A DNA stretch of 64,000 bases from Suttonella sp. R2A3 (GCF_021513215.1 NZ_CP090975.1:1171501-1235500); one strand, 5' to 3'. Shown: positions 8,775 through 18,792, counted from the stretch's first letter. Notes: generated from the letters alone by a model not told the origin. Program-made: numbers and translations.

Positions 8775-9499
8775 CAGTACTCTTTAAGCCATGGTGCCGG
8801 CAGGATATGGCGATACCATTTACCACCGCCGCCAGTGATTGCATCGTGCGGATTCACTTCACCATGAAAAATCAAAATATCACAGTCTGGCTTTTTCGGC
8901 ATTAACCAAAGTGATAAAGGTAATGGCCGTAAAGCATGGTATTTATAGCTTTTACACCACGTGCTTGGCCAATAATGGAGCTCGTTGTGCTGATGGACAT
9001 ACCACGATAAATACGCCTGTTCGTTGCGAAACTGTTGACGGATTTCTGCAAAACGCGCACGAAAATCCTCGAGTAACTCTGGATAAGCGCCAAGTTCAAA
9101 GCGATAAACCGAACTGTTACCCACTTTGCGCCAAGGACGCTTCCAATCGCGAATAATAAATACGCCTTGCTGTGCGGGTTGATGGGTGAAAAAATGATCG
9201 ATGTTATCCATGATCACCACATCAAGATCAAGAAACAGTGCAGTGCCCTGTAATCCGTGTAAATCAGGGGTAAAAGTAGTCAATTTCAACCAGCCACGCT
9301 CAGGCAAGCCATCGGGCAAATTAAGCGAAGGAATTGGCAGACAACGCACCGCCGGATCAATACCTTCGTCATTATCTGTTAAGCACACCATGGTAAAAGG
9401 CAGCGAGAGATGGCGTTTGACCATACGATACAAACGGTTGACGTATTCAGCGGGATATTTATCTCCCCATTTCATACAAAGAATATAACGTTGCGACAT
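8771..9499 (-). CDS. Putative DxD glycosyltransferase (GT-A, GT8-like)
   Basis: 242-residue soluble protein beginning MSQRYILCMKWGDKYP. It contains LFLDLDVVIMDNID, a DxD-type metal/nucleotide-sugar site, and a late HGEVNPHDA segment typical of bacterial GT8-like or GT32-like enzymes. No signal peptide or membrane span is seen, so it should act in the cytoplasm. It is first in the minus-strand LPS run and overlaps the next gene (GTGA), so it probably adds a core sugar from a nucleotide-sugar donor. Donor and acceptor are not readable from the sequence, and the family name is my pattern-based judgement. Confidence 0.7.
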   Translation of the reverse strand: MSQRYILCMKWGDKYPAEYVNRLYRMVKRHLSLPFTMVCLTDNDEGIDPAVRCLPIPSLNLPDGLPERGWLKLTTFTPDLHGLQGTALFLDLDVVIMDNIDHFFTHQPAQQGVFIIRDWKRPWRKVGNSSVYRFELGAYPELLEDFRARFAEIRQQFRNEQAYLSWYVHQHNELHYWPSTWCKSYKYHALRPLPLSLWLMPKKPDCDILIFHGEVNPHDAITGGGGKWYRHILPAPWLKEYW

Positions 9500-9592
9500 G
9501 TGAATAATGGTTAACTCAATGCCCCATTATATAGTGCAAAGCAGTGTGATGCCATGGAGGGAGGTGAGCGAGAAAACCCCGCTCGCCACTAT

Positions 9593-9955
9593 TTAAAATA
9601 CATGTTCTTGCCGTCTGCTCGATGTGAGCCAACCGACAATGGTGTAATAGATAATAGCCGTACCAATAAATCCCAACGCGAACACTAACGCAATGATGAT
9701 CCAATCAATAGGCCCGCCAGCATCGGTATAGCCGGATGATGAGACCGTAGCCATAATCACTAAAGCCAGTATACCGCCGGGGATACCCAGTAATTGCGCC
9801 CACATCAAGCGTCGTGAATGGATACGTCGCTCTTTAATGAGTAATACAAGAAATAACACGGTAATGAGCACAATAGCGACAAGCATTGGCCAAAACCAAG
9901 CACCGAACATTTCCTGAAACACGGCCAAAAGAGAGGCAAAATCAAGACTTTTCAT
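9593..9955 (-). CDS. DUF5368 family small membrane protein
   Basis: About 120 residues with four hydrophobic segments. The pattern FQEMFGAWFW near the N-terminus, a central RRLMWAQLLG, and GYTDAGGPIDWIIIAL agree with the DUF5368 family as I know it. Two adjacent ATGs are possible; the second (9955) is better spaced from AAGGAG and is used here. It lies 10 bases downstream of the Tat-exported flavoprotein gene and is surely in the same operon. A role as a membrane anchor or quinone-side partner of that flavoprotein is inference. Function is uncharacterised. Confidence 0.7.
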   Translation of the reverse strand: MKSLDFASLLAVFQEMFGAWFWPMLVAIVLITVLFLVLLIKERRIHSRRLMWAQLLGIPGGILALVIMATVSSSGYTDAGGPIDWIIIALVFALGFIGTAIIYYTIVGWLTSSRRQEHVF

Positions 9956-9965
9956 CATCCACTCC

Positions 9966-11330
9966 TTATGCGCTGCCGCGCAACATACTAATATAGGTCG
10001 GCTTTAAGGCAACCGTTTTAATAACCCAGGTAGCCCAAAGCTCTTCAAGTGGTGCGATAACGCCAGGGAAAGACGGAACAAGGTTGTTGCGATAGTCAAA
10101 TTCAATCAGCATCGCCCGCCCCAAACGGGTAATCAATGGACAAGAGGTGTAGCCGTTATAAACCATCTCACTTTCTTTACCGGCAATCTCTGCCACCAAA
10201 TGATCGACCACCACCGGCGTTTGCCATTTCACACTCGCAGCCGTTTTACCTTTAGGCACCCCAGCGATATCACCAATTGCAAACACATTTTGGTAACGCG
10301 CATGACGCAGATTGTCTTTACTCACTTCCAACCAGCCATCACTCGCCCATTTTCCATCTTGCCAAGGCAGTGGACTGTTACGGATAGCTTCTGGCGCACG
10401 CATAGGGGGAACAACATTAATGAAATCATACGGCAACTCAACCGAGCCCTCTTCTACGCTGGTAAAAGTAGCGATGCGCTTACCGGGATCAATCGCGCTA
10501 AGCACACGGTTATAATGGGTCTCGATGCCACGATTCTCAAATAACATCCGTAGCTTTTCATGAACAATCGGCACAGAAAATAGGTTGCCACTGTGTGCGT
10601 TGTACGTTAGTTTCGCTTTACTGCGATTATCACGTCGACGCAGATGATCATCAGTGATAAAGGTATATTTCAATGGCGCACCAGCACATTTCATCTCAGT
10701 CGCTGGACGTAAAAACACCCCATCGCCACCGCTATCGGCAAAACGGTCAAGCAACTGCCACGTTGCCGCGGCCGCCTGCGGACTATGATAGATACTGCCC
10801 AGACCATCTTTCCCGATTAGCTGCTCATCCATCCCTTCAATGCCAGCGTAGTTAAGCATCAATCCGGTAGTCACCAACAAATAATCATAGCTGATTTTTT
10901 GTCCGGAAGCGGTGGTGATACTGTTGCTCTCAGGATCAAACTCGCTAACATATTCCTCAATCCAAGTCGCACTACGCGGAACATACTCTGCCGTCGTTGA
11001 CACCGGATAGTCTGCCGATTTGATCCCACCAGCAACCAGCGTAAAGCCCGGTTGATAAAAATGTGCCTTACGCCCATCAACCAAAATAATCTCTGCACCA
11101 TCTAAGCGATCGCTCAAACGCGAAGCGGCGGCCAACCCCGCCGCACCAGCGCCAGCAATGACAATTTTTGCTTTACTCTTGATTTTGGGTACAGCTTGCG
11201 CCGAGAGCGACGTTGCCAATAATGCGCCAGCACCTAAAGCACCACTCAAGCCAATAAACCCGCGACGATTCAAAGAACGTGCAAATTGCACACCATCTAG
11301 GTCACCTAGTAATCGTTTTTTCTGACCCAT
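9966..11330 (-). CDS. Tat-exported FAD-dependent sulfide:quinone oxidoreductase-like protein
   Basis: Pyridine-nucleotide-disulfide-type flavoprotein, probably oxidising sulfide or another sulfur compound and passing electrons to quinone. The N-terminus has a twin-arginine signal (SLNRRGFIG, then a hydrophobic stretch ending SLSAQA), placing it in the periplasm. The FAD dinucleotide fold is IVIAGAGAAGLAAA. Two cysteines in family positions, KCAGAPLK and TSCPLIT, fit the redox Cys pair of sulfide:quinone reductases. FAIGDIAG is the second FAD contact. The start was set to ATG 11330 because GAGGAG lies 5 bases upstream; the in-frame ATG at 11345 would place this ribosome site inside the gene. 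Followed by a DUF5368 gene. Confidence 0.8.
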   Translation of the reverse strand: MGQKKRLLGDLDGVQFARSLNRRGFIGLSGALGAGALLATSLSAQAVPKIKSKAKIVIAGAGAAGLAAASRLSDRLDGAEIILVDGRKAHFYQPGFTLVAGGIKSADYPVSTTAEYVPRSATWIEEYVSEFDPESNSITTASGQKISYDYLLVTTGLMLNYAGIEGMDEQLIGKDGLGSIYHSPQAAAATWQLLDRFADSGGDGVFLRPATEMKCAGAPLKYTFITDDHLRRRDNRSKAKLTYNAHSGNLFSVPIVHEKLRMLFENRGIETHYNRVLSAIDPGKRIATFTSVEEGSVELPYDFINVVPPMRAPEAIRNSPLPWQDGKWASDGWLEVSKDNLRHARYQNVFAIGDIAGVPKGKTAASVKWQTPVVVDHLVAEIAGKESEMVYNGYTSCPLITRLGRAMLIEFDYRNNLVPSFPGVIAPLEELWATWVIKTVALKPTYISMLRGSA

Positions 11331-11546
11331 GTTCGCTCCTCTCATTAAATGTTATTCGCTGAAATGTATCGAGAAGTATTATGATATTTTTTTGATATGA
11401 CATAAATTATAGCTTGACTATCAATGATTAGCCAGTTTTATTTTTCTGTATCTATCGGTTTTATTATGATAAAACAAAAACCACGTTGTTCTCACTTAAT
11501 CCTAAAAAACACGCCACCGTTTCTTTTTCACCAGTCAAATGGTCAA

Positions 11547-12425
11547 TCAACCCCAAATAACCAATACAGCACCAGCCACAATCAGCGCTAATCCCCAACG
11601 ATCGGCATAACTCAGCGATTCACGAAACAAGCGCGCAGAAATAAGCAGGGTAAACCATACTTCTACTTGTCCTAAGGTTTTCACCAGCGCTACAGACTGC
11701 ATACTCATGGCGCTAAACCAGCCTACTGAAGCACAAAAACCCGCGACACTGATCGCCAACACCGTTTTTTTATGTTGGCGCATCGTGCTAAGCGTTTGTG
11801 GTTGCCGCCAGCCAAGCCACAACAGTAATCCAAGTATTTGAATCCATAGCACACTGCACAACACCCATGCCGCACGCAGCAGATACGGTAGCGTTGGCAA
11901 TTGCTGTGAAGCTTCGCGTACCAATAATGACGTGCACGCGAAACTCAAACCACACGCCAATCCAATGACCAGTGTACGTTTATCTGGTAGGCGCCGCGCA
12001 CGAACACCACTGAGTAAAAATACAGCCAGCCCGCCGAGTGCTACGCCTAACCACGCACCAAAGCTGAACGATTCATGCAAAAAGATCACCGCCAATAATG
12101 CGGCAAGAATCGCTTCACTCTTTGCCAGTCCAACGCCTATCGCATAATTTTGTCGCTGAAATAATAGAACCATCAAAGCGGTAGCCACTATTTGACTGAG
12201 TGCTGCCAAAACGACCATGACTATAAAAGTGTGTGAGATCTGCGGCAAACCCAAGCTGTAATAGCATTGCATCGCGAATAGATAAAGTGCGGCCAAAGGT
12301 GCAGCAAACAAAAACCGCGCTAAGGTCACACCCAGCGCATCAACACTGTGACTTAGCGTTTTTTGCCAGGCATTACGCCACGCCTGAGCAAATGCAGCAC
12401 AAAAGGTAAGGACAATCCAGCTCAC
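11547..12425 (-). CDS. EamA/DMT-superfamily transporter
   Basis: 292 residues with about ten hydrophobic helices arranged as two five-helix EamA halves, the drug/metabolite transporter fold. Substrates for this family are mostly metabolites exported or imported across the inner membrane; the specific one cannot be read here. FLHESFSFGAWLGVALGG in the first half and FRESLSYADRWGLALI in the second are the matching helix 4-5 segments that reveal the internal repeat. It overlaps the upstream GDYXXLXY gene by four bases, so it is probably co-transcribed with the DUF2157 pair. Confidence 0.85.
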   Translation of the reverse strand: MSWIVLTFCAAFAQAWRNAWQKTLSHSVDALGVTLARFLFAAPLAALYLFAMQCYYSLGLPQISHTFIVMVVLAALSQIVATALMVLLFQRQNYAIGVGLAKSEAILAALLAVIFLHESFSFGAWLGVALGGLAVFLLSGVRARRLPDKRTLVIGLACGLSFACTSLLVREASQQLPTLPYLLRAAWVLCSVLWIQILGLLLWLGWRQPQTLSTMRQHKKTVLAISVAGFCASVGWFSAMSMQSVALVKTLGQVEVWFTLLISARLFRESLSYADRWGLALIVAGAVLVIWG

Positions 12426-12958
12426 GCGCCAGCGCCACCTTCAGCAATTTCCAGTTTTTCCGGGACAGCATAACGACCCCGTACACGCAAATGAAGATAA
12501 CTTTCTTCTGCATGTTCACGAAACCGCTGTTCTATTTCTGGTGCAAGTAGTTCATTAGCGTAGAATTTATCAAAAGTCAGATTAATCTGTCCCTTATCAT
12601 CTTCAACACAGCTGATTAATTTGACCTGAATAGCATCACCTTGTGCCGGTTTTTCTTTATAAAGCCCGCCAATTTGCGCCACATTGTGCTCATCGCGAAC
12701 CAAGCTAGCCCAACGCATCCGCTCACTTGACCATCCGAAACATGAAGCCGAATCAAGCGGATGTGCGGTATTTTCCAGAGCGAAGTGCAATCTGACATAA
12801 CGCCCGCGAAACGCGTCATACGGATCAACCGGCACAGTTTGGAAGCGATACACGTTGCCGTTTTCAAGGGTACGTTCTGACTGGATGATACGATTGGCCA
12901 AATAGAGCGTTTGCGCGAAAAACACAAGTAACAGTACGCCGTAAAGTATACGCTTCAT
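12422..12958 (-). CDS. GDYXXLXY-domain membrane-anchored protein
   Basis: 178 residues: an N-terminal signal anchor (MKRILYGVLLLVFFAQTLYL) followed by an extracytoplasmic domain. The motif DPYDAFRGRYVRLHF corresponds to the family hallmark (DPxxxxRGDYxxLxY), with Arg replacing the usual Asp. The start at 12958 overlaps the DUF2157 stop (ATGA); a longer frame to 12982 is less likely. GDYXXLXY proteins are characteristically encoded directly after DUF2157 membrane proteins, as here, and probably work with them in the cell envelope. The molecular function of the pair is not known. Confidence 0.8.
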   Translation of the reverse strand: MKRILYGVLLLVFFAQTLYLANRIIQSERTLENGNVYRFQTVPVDPYDAFRGRYVRLHFALENTAHPLDSASCFGWSSERMRWASLVRDEHNVAQIGGLYKEKPAQGDAIQVKLISCVEDDKGQINLTFDKFYANELLAPEIEQRFREHAEESYLHLRVRGRYAVPEKLEIAEGGAGA

Positions 12959-14232
12959 ACCTTCCTCCGACGCAGCAGCCAAACATTAATCAGCAACAAT
13001 AAAACCCCAGCAACAATCAAGCCGAGCCCACGCGCGAGCAGCATCCAACCGCTATCAAAGAATATATTTAAGAGCAGTACTAACAGTAAAAATAAACCGG
13101 TATTAGTTTTCAGTAAGCGCTCTTCTTGAAGTCCGCTATAGGTTAACAGTAGCCCACTAAAGAGCACCCAAGCCTGAGCGAGTACAAAATACACCCATTC
13201 AGGTGCACCAAAATCAACGATTAACGGCAAGACGATAACCAAACAGGGGGTGAGCAACATCACCCAGGTGGTTGGCTTTTTTAATGCCGACGGCTGCTTG
13301 CGCCACAGCCATAAAACCACCGACACTAAAACCACAGATTCATAACCGACAGGGAATGCTTGATACTTAAAAACCTCAAACAGCATAATCCATAGCAGCA
13401 ACACCACAATACCCACACTCGCAATACTACGCAGTGGATTACGCCAACCCCGAATATCGTTGGTAGCACCCAGCCCGTAATAAGCTAAAAAAATCAACGC
13501 GAGGAACTTAACATTAGTGTCGACATGCAGAATGAGCAAAGTGTAAATAACTGCCAGTAATACCGCCCAACGCTCGACCAAACCAGCAAAGCGAAACGCA
13601 TAAATGAGACCAACAATCAGCCCAACTAAAATGATTTCGCCACTAGGCGACGGCGCTTTCCATACATTCGCCCAAAGACTGTCGTCTTGCACCGCATAAA
13701 GCCATGGTGCGCTTTCCCCAATCGCGCACAGCAACACCATCGATGCAACAAACAATGCGCGTGAGCGTAACAACAAGGCACTCGGGAACGCCATCAAAAA
13801 CCACAGCAAAAAATATTGCCAAAGCGCACCATAAGCATGGTAAGTTTGCGCGATAAGCGCAATCGCCGCCCCCTGCGCTGCAGCCAAAGCAATCGCGCAG
13901 GCCTCCCCCAACAAACTTTGTGAGCGCTCGCGCCAGGCAAGAAAGAAACATACCCCTTGCATGACTAACAAAGGCAATAGCGCAATCAATGCACGAGCAA
14001 GGCGTCCTAACTCCTGCCAGTTATGCGCCAATAGTAAAATAACCCCACCACCGATAAATAAAACCGCAAGCAACACCAGCACCCAAGCCATCCAAGGTTT
14101 GGCATCGTATCGAGAGTAAGAAGCTGTGATCGCCTGTGATTGATCCGTATTGATGAGCCCTTCTTGCTGCCAGAGGCGGCTTTCTTCGATGAGCCAATCA
14201 TAGATTTTTGCGGTAAGCGGTTTTTGCTGCAT
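12955..14232 (-). CDS. DUF2157 polytopic membrane protein
   Basis: 425 residues. The N-terminal ~50 residues are soluble (YDWLIEESRLWQQEGLI, ending before WMAWVLVLLAVLFIGGGVIL), followed by about a dozen hydrophobic helices. A short helical N-terminal segment and then FIGGGVILLLAHNW is typical of DUF2157. It is paired by ATGA overlap with the GDYXXLXY gene, the usual partner. No catalytic motif is visible; a structural or transport role in the envelope is only a guess. Confidence 0.8.
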   Translation of the reverse strand: MQQKPLTAKIYDWLIEESRLWQQEGLINTDQSQAITASYSRYDAKPWMAWVLVLLAVLFIGGGVILLLAHNWQELGRLARALIALLPLLVMQGVCFFLAWRERSQSLLGEACAIALAAAQGAAIALIAQTYHAYGALWQYFLLWFLMAFPSALLLRSRALFVASMVLLCAIGESAPWLYAVQDDSLWANVWKAPSPSGEIILVGLIVGLIYAFRFAGLVERWAVLLAVIYTLLILHVDTNVKFLALIFLAYYGLGATNDIRGWRNPLRSIASVGIVVLLLWIMLFEVFKYQAFPVGYESVVLVSVVLWLWRKQPSALKKPTTWVMLLTPCLVIVLPLIVDFGAPEWVYFVLAQAWVLFSGLLLTYSGLQEERLLKTNTGLFLLLVLLLNIFFDSGWMLLARGLGLIVAGVLLLLINVWLLRRRKV

Positions 14233-14337
14233 TACTGTGCCTGAGTCTGGTAGTGAAGATCCTTGGCATAACGCCTTTACACTACCTAATCTATCACCAA
14301 ATTAACGCTAGATGTATATTTAAACGAAGATATTTAC

Positions 14338-15078
14338 TTAATACGCCAAAGCATCAGAAGCTTCACGACGTGCTTTTTCAGCAGCCACCAGCGCGTCACG
14401 TTGCACACTGATCCACGCTTCTGCTTGGGCGTTGATATCTTTTGGCGACAGTCCATGAGGATCAATCGCCTCACCAACCACTACCTGCACCACCCCGCTA
14501 TGGGTTTGCCCACGAACCGGCCAAAATTGTCCGGCATTGTGCGCAATCGGTATCACTGGCACACCTAGCTCATGAGCAAGGCGACCTGCGCCCATTTTAA
14601 ACGGCTGTGGCGCGTCAACAGCGCTACGTGTCCCTTCAGGATAAATCACTAATGAATAGCCGCTCGCTATGCGCTTAGCGCCCTCACACATCAACATCTT
14701 CATCGCCACGCGACCTTGTGTTCGATCAATCGCAATCGGGTTCATCAGCCGTATTGCCCAACCAACATAAGGCATGTCGGTGATCTCTTTTTTCAGCAAC
14801 CACACCAGATCGCGCTTTAAGAGCGTTGTAAAAAATGTTTCCCAATTCGATTGATGATTGAGCAGCAAAATACACGGCTGATCAGGAATATGTTCGCGTC
14901 CAATTACCTGCCAATCAATCCCACAAATAATTTTTGCCAGCCAAATCACACCATCAGCCCAATACGAACCCACTTTATGTCGCCAACGAAACGGCAGCGG
15001 CGACATCAACAGGATCAGCGTCGCCCAGAACACCGCGTTGAGCCCAAAGGCAACGCCAAATAAGCGATGACGCCACAT
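14338..15078 (-). CDS. 1-acyl-sn-glycerol-3-phosphate acyltransferase-like (PlsC family), copy 1
   Basis: Membrane-associated acyltransferase, probably acylating lysophosphatidic acid in phospholipid synthesis. It contains the LPLAT blocks NHQSNWETFF (block I, in the HX4E variant instead of HX4D), AIDRTQGRVAMK (block II) and IYPEGTRS (block III). There is one N-terminal hydrophobic span and a length of 246 residues, normal for PlsC. It directly follows a paralogue with a one-base overlap at 15078. The HX4E form occurs in other proteobacterial members, so it is not evidence of inactivity. Which of the two is the housekeeping PlsC is unclear. Confidence 0.85.
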   Translation of the reverse strand: MWRHRLFGVAFGLNAVFWATLILLMSPLPFRWRHKVGSYWADGVIWLAKIICGIDWQVIGREHIPDQPCILLLNHQSNWETFFTTLLKRDLVWLLKKEITDMPYVGWAIRLMNPIAIDRTQGRVAMKMLMCEGAKRIASGYSLVIYPEGTRSAVDAPQPFKMGAGRLAHELGVPVIPIAHNAGQFWPVRGQTHSGVVQVVVGEAIDPHGLSPKDINAQAEAWISVQRDALVAAEKARREASDALAY

Positions 15079-15812
15079 TATTGTGTGCCTCGGCGCGCTA
15101 ACTCTTGCTGATAAAGCGCCTGCATGGTCTCATGCGACCACGCTTCAATACGATCACTCAACGCGACGATATCTTCGCCAACCGTGGGAATCGGTTCACC
15201 GATAATCACTTGCACTGTGCCCGGGTGCATACGCCCTTTTTTAGGCCAAAACTGCCCCGCGTTATGCACAATCGGTAAAATATGGGTACCTAAATTGACC
15301 GCCAAGCGCGTCGCGCCGTGTTTATAAGGCTTCGGCTCTCCGGCTTTGGCGCGTGTCCCTTCAGGGAACATCACCACCCAAAAACCCATACCAATGCGCT
15401 GCCGTCCTTGGTCAATCACTTGTTCCATCGCGGCTTTTTTCTTACTGCGATCAATGGCTATTGGGCGCAGGAGCGCCATACCCCAACCAAAAAACGGTAC
15501 ATACATCAGCTCTTTTTTCAGTACCCAAACCTGATCACGAATCATCGTCGGCGTGAACACTGTTTCCCAGGTTGACTGATGGTTGACCACCATCACCCCT
15601 GCTTCTTGCGGCACATGCTCGCGACCATGAATTTGCCAGCGGATGCCACAAATCCAGCGCGCCAGCCAGATCACAGTATCGCCCCAGCCAGTCGCCAGGC
15701 GATGCCGCCAACGAAACGGCAACACAATCATGAATATAATCAGCGTCGCCCAAAGCATAATCGACAACACAAAAGCGATTTTGAATAAGATTGTGCGTAC
15801 ACCCATCAACAT
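15078..15812 (-). CDS. 1-acyl-sn-glycerol-3-phosphate acyltransferase-like (PlsC family), copy 2
   Basis: Tandem paralogue of the gene at 14338-15078. It has an N-terminal membrane span, NHQSTWETVF (HX4E catalytic block), AIDRSKKKAAM and MFPEGTRAKAGEPKPYKHGA. The two proteins align along their whole length (PFRWRHK/PFRWRHR, GQFWPVRG/GQFWPKKG), so this is a gene duplication. It lies four bases after the glyS end, so it is probably read from the glyQ promoter as part of glyQ-glyS-plsC-plsC. Division of labour (acyl-chain or acceptor specificity) is a reasonable inference but untested. Confidence 0.85.
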   Translation of the reverse strand: MLMGVRTILFKIAFVLSIMLWATLIIFMIVLPFRWRHRLATGWGDTVIWLARWICGIRWQIHGREHVPQEAGVMVVNHQSTWETVFTPTMIRDQVWVLKKELMYVPFFGWGMALLRPIAIDRSKKKAAMEQVIDQGRQRIGMGFWVVMFPEGTRAKAGEPKPYKHGATRLAVNLGTHILPIVHNAGQFWPKKGRMHPGTVQVIIGEPIPTVGEDIVALSDRIEAWSHETMQALYQQELARRGTQ

Positions 15813-15815
15813 AGT

Positions 15816-17884
15816 TTACCCCGGTAACAACGATAAATCGGCAACGCGATCAAAGCCATCCTGCAGCGCACCCAGCAAAGCGAGGCGATTTTCTCGCAAC
15901 GCAGGATCATCAGCAACCACCATCACTTGATCGAAGAATGCGGCCAATGGCGCAGCTAATTCACCAAGCCGCTCAAGAGCTGCTTGATAATTTTCTTGAT
16001 CAAGCGCCTGTGCTAAAGGGGGGTAATCTGCTGCCACTGGTCATAAAGCGCTTGTTCAGCAGGCTCTTGCAAGTACTCTACCTCAACATCACGCTTCGCC
16101 ATATCCTGTTTTTTCAAAATATTGCGAATCCGTTTCGCGCTCGCCAATAAACTCGGCGCTGAAGCAGAATCGACAAACTGCGCAAGCGCTTTTACGCGCT
16201 GATTGATATCTTCTAAATCGTCCAATTCCAATGCACGCACAGCCTGGAATACCTCAACCGCAACACCTTGCTCGCGATAGTAGCCTTGTAAACGCTCAAT
16301 GATGTACTCTCGTACCTCACTAACTTGCGCTTCGGCATTGAGCGCTGCAGGGAAGCTTGCCGCACTGTTTGCCAACCACGTATTAAGCGGCAAGGATAAA
16401 TCCGCCTCAATAATCAAACGAATCACCCCAATCGCCATCCGGCGAAGTGCATAAGGATCGCGACTTCCGGTGGGTTTTGCACCAATCGCAAAACCGCCGA
16501 TTAAGGTATCAAATTTTTCCGCCAGCGCTAAGGTTAACCCAACGCGCGTTTCTGGCAACGCGCCACCAGCCTGCAATGGGAAATACTGCTCTTCGAGCGC
16601 AGCGGCGACTTCCGCGTCTAGCCCATCGCGCTCAGCATAATAACGCCCCATCAAGCCCTGTAGCTCTGGGAACTCCATCACCATCTCGCTCAATAAATCG
16701 CATTTTGCCAGCACCGCCGCCATTTTCGCCTTGCCGGCATCCGCATCACACACAGGCGCCAACGCGGTTGCCATTTCAGCGACACGCGCTGATTTATCGG
16801 CCAACGAGCCGAGCTGTTCCTGATAAACCACCTTAGCCAACTGTTCTTGATGACTGGCGAGCGGTTTTTTCAAATCCTGTTCCCAGAAAAACGCTGCGTC
16901 AGCAAAGCGTGGACGGATCACTTTCTCGTTCCCTTCACGCACCACTTCCGGATCCAGCGATTCAATATTCGCCACCGCAATAAAATGCGGCTGCAATGCG
17001 CCATTCTGATCCACCACGGCGAATGTTTTCTGATTGTCCTGCATGGTGGTGATTAACACTTCCTGCGGGACTTCTAAAAATGACGGTTCGAAATGCCCGG
17101 TCACAGCCACTGGCCATTCCACCAACGACGCAACTTCTTCTAACAGCGCTTCCGGCATCACCGCTTCGCCATTTAATTGTGCTGCCGCAGCGCTCACTTG
17201 CTCACGAATCCGCTCGGTGCGCGCCTGCGCATCAACCATCACAAATGCCTTATTAAGCGTTGCTTCATAGCCCATCGCCTCACCAATAGCCACCGGTTCT
17301 GGATGATGCACGCGATGCCCTAAGCTATAGCGATCAGCGTCCACCCCGAAAAAGCTCATCGGCCATATGGCTTGATCAGCAAGCACCACCAAGCTTAGTA
17401 CCGGGCGCACAAAGGATTGATCAAAATTGCCCCAGCGCATGCGCTTAGCAATCGGCAGTTTATTCATCACTTCGGCAAACATCTCAGGCAATAACGCCTG
17501 CAAATCCTGACCTTCTTCGCGCCCGTAATACATCAGCCATTGGCCTTTTGGTGTATCAACAATGCTTAAGTCTTCTGGCGCAACCCCACAAGAGCGCGCA
17601 AACCCTTCTGCGGCCTTAGTCCACTGTCCGTCAGCGTCTTTGGCCGCTTTCATTGCCGGCCCTTTACGCTCAATATCCTGATCCGGTTGCTTAAGCGCTA
17701 CTTCACGCAAACGCCAAGCCAGGCGGCGTGGCGTCGCAAAAGATTCAACTTCCGCACACGGAATACCCGCTTCAGACAGCAGCTCTCTCCAGAGGTTTTG
17801 TCCGGCAGAGGCCAATTGATTGACCGCACGCGTCGGCAGCTCTTCCATACCGATTTCGATTAATAGATTGGTGGTCGTACTCAT
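15816..17884 (-). CDS. glyS: Glycyl-tRNA synthetase beta subunit, frame interrupted near 3' end
   Basis: Beta chain of the alpha2-beta2 glycyl-tRNA synthetase; it binds tRNA(Gly). MEELPTRAV in the first 25 residues and [22 protein letters not shown] (split here as [19 protein letters not shown]) are typical. The first frame runs 623 codons and stops at 16013. The last ~70 residues ([14 protein letters not shown] to the end at 15816) continue in another frame. The break is at the G6 run 16018-16023; one more base gives ...[16 protein letters not shown]. Because the gene is essential and has no second copy here, I read this as a sequence error. It overlaps glyQ by ATGA. Confidence 0.93.
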
Positions 17885-18792
17885 CGTGCGCCCTCCTGCT
17901 GATCACGGCATAACGGAAAGCCTAACGCTTCACGGCTGGCATAGAACGCCTCAGCGGCCGCTTTTGATATCGTGCGCACACGTAAAATATAGCGTTGACG
18001 CTCAGTGACCGAGATCGCGCGTCGCGCGTCGAGTAAATTAAACACATGCGAGGCTTTAAGCGCCTGTTCATAAGCGGGTAGTGGCAGTTGATCAGCAGCT
18101 AGGCGTAGCGCCATCGCTTCTGCAGCATCAAACTGCGCAAATAAAGCATCCACATCGGCATATTCAAAGTTATAGGTCGATTGTTCGCGCTCATTTTGCT
18201 GATAGACATCGCCGTAATAAACCGTACCTTGTGGGGTTTCGGTCCACACAAGATCGTACACACTCTCAACATTCTGTAAATACATCGCGATACGCTCTAA
18301 ACCATAGGTCAGCTCGCCCATCACCGGTTTACATTCCAAACCGCCGGCCTGCTGGAAATAGGTAAATTGTGAGATCTCCATGCCATTGACCCAAACTTCC
18401 CAGCCAAGACCCCAAGCACCAAGGGTGGGCGATTCCCAGTTATCTTCAACAAAACGCATGTCGTGAACCGCCGGATCAATGCCAATTTCGCGCATCGACG
18501 CCAAATATAAATCCTGAAAACGCGGCGGCGAAGGCTTCATCACCACTTGAAACTGATAATAGCGCTGCAAGCGGTTCGGGTTTTCGCCATAGCGCCCATC
18601 GGTTGGACGTCTTGAAGGCTGTACATACGCTGCATTCCAAGGCTCTGGGCCGAGTGCACGCAAAAACGTTGCTGTATGGAATGTACCAGCGCCGACTTCC
18701 ATATCCAGTGGTTGCATCACCACACAGCCTTGCTGCGACCAAAATCGCTGCAAGGTAAAAATCATATCCTGAAAATTCAGTACCTCTGCCAT
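17881..18792 (-). CDS. glyQ: Glycyl-tRNA synthetase alpha subunit
   Basis: Catalytic alpha chain that makes glycyl-adenylate and charges tRNA(Gly), working with GlyS. The N-terminal [52 protein letters not shown] and QFTYFQQ are class II core blocks of GlyQ. 303 residues is the normal length. Its stop overlaps the glyS ATG (ATGA), so translation is coupled. The start ATG at 18792 has a GGAG-like element about 10 bases upstream. Very secure. Confidence 0.97.
   Translation of the reverse strand: MAEVLNFQDMIFTLQRFWSQQGCVVMQPLDMEVGAGTFHTATFLRALGPEPWNAAYVQPSRRPTDGRYGENPNRLQRYYQFQVVMKPSPPRFQDLYLASMREIGIDPAVHDMRFVEDNWESPTLGAWGLGWEVWVNGMEISQFTYFQQAGGLECKPVMGELTYGLERIAMYLQNVESVYDLVWTETPQGTVYYGDVYQQNEREQSTYNFEYADVDALFAQFDAAEAMALRLAADQLPLPAYEQALKASHVFNLLDARRAISVTERQRYILRVRTISKAAAEAFYASREALGFPLCRDQQEGAR

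Noticed and set aside
15816-16037. Separate small gene of 73 codons
   Set aside because: It is the C-terminal end of GlyS in another frame beyond a G6 run, not an independent gene.
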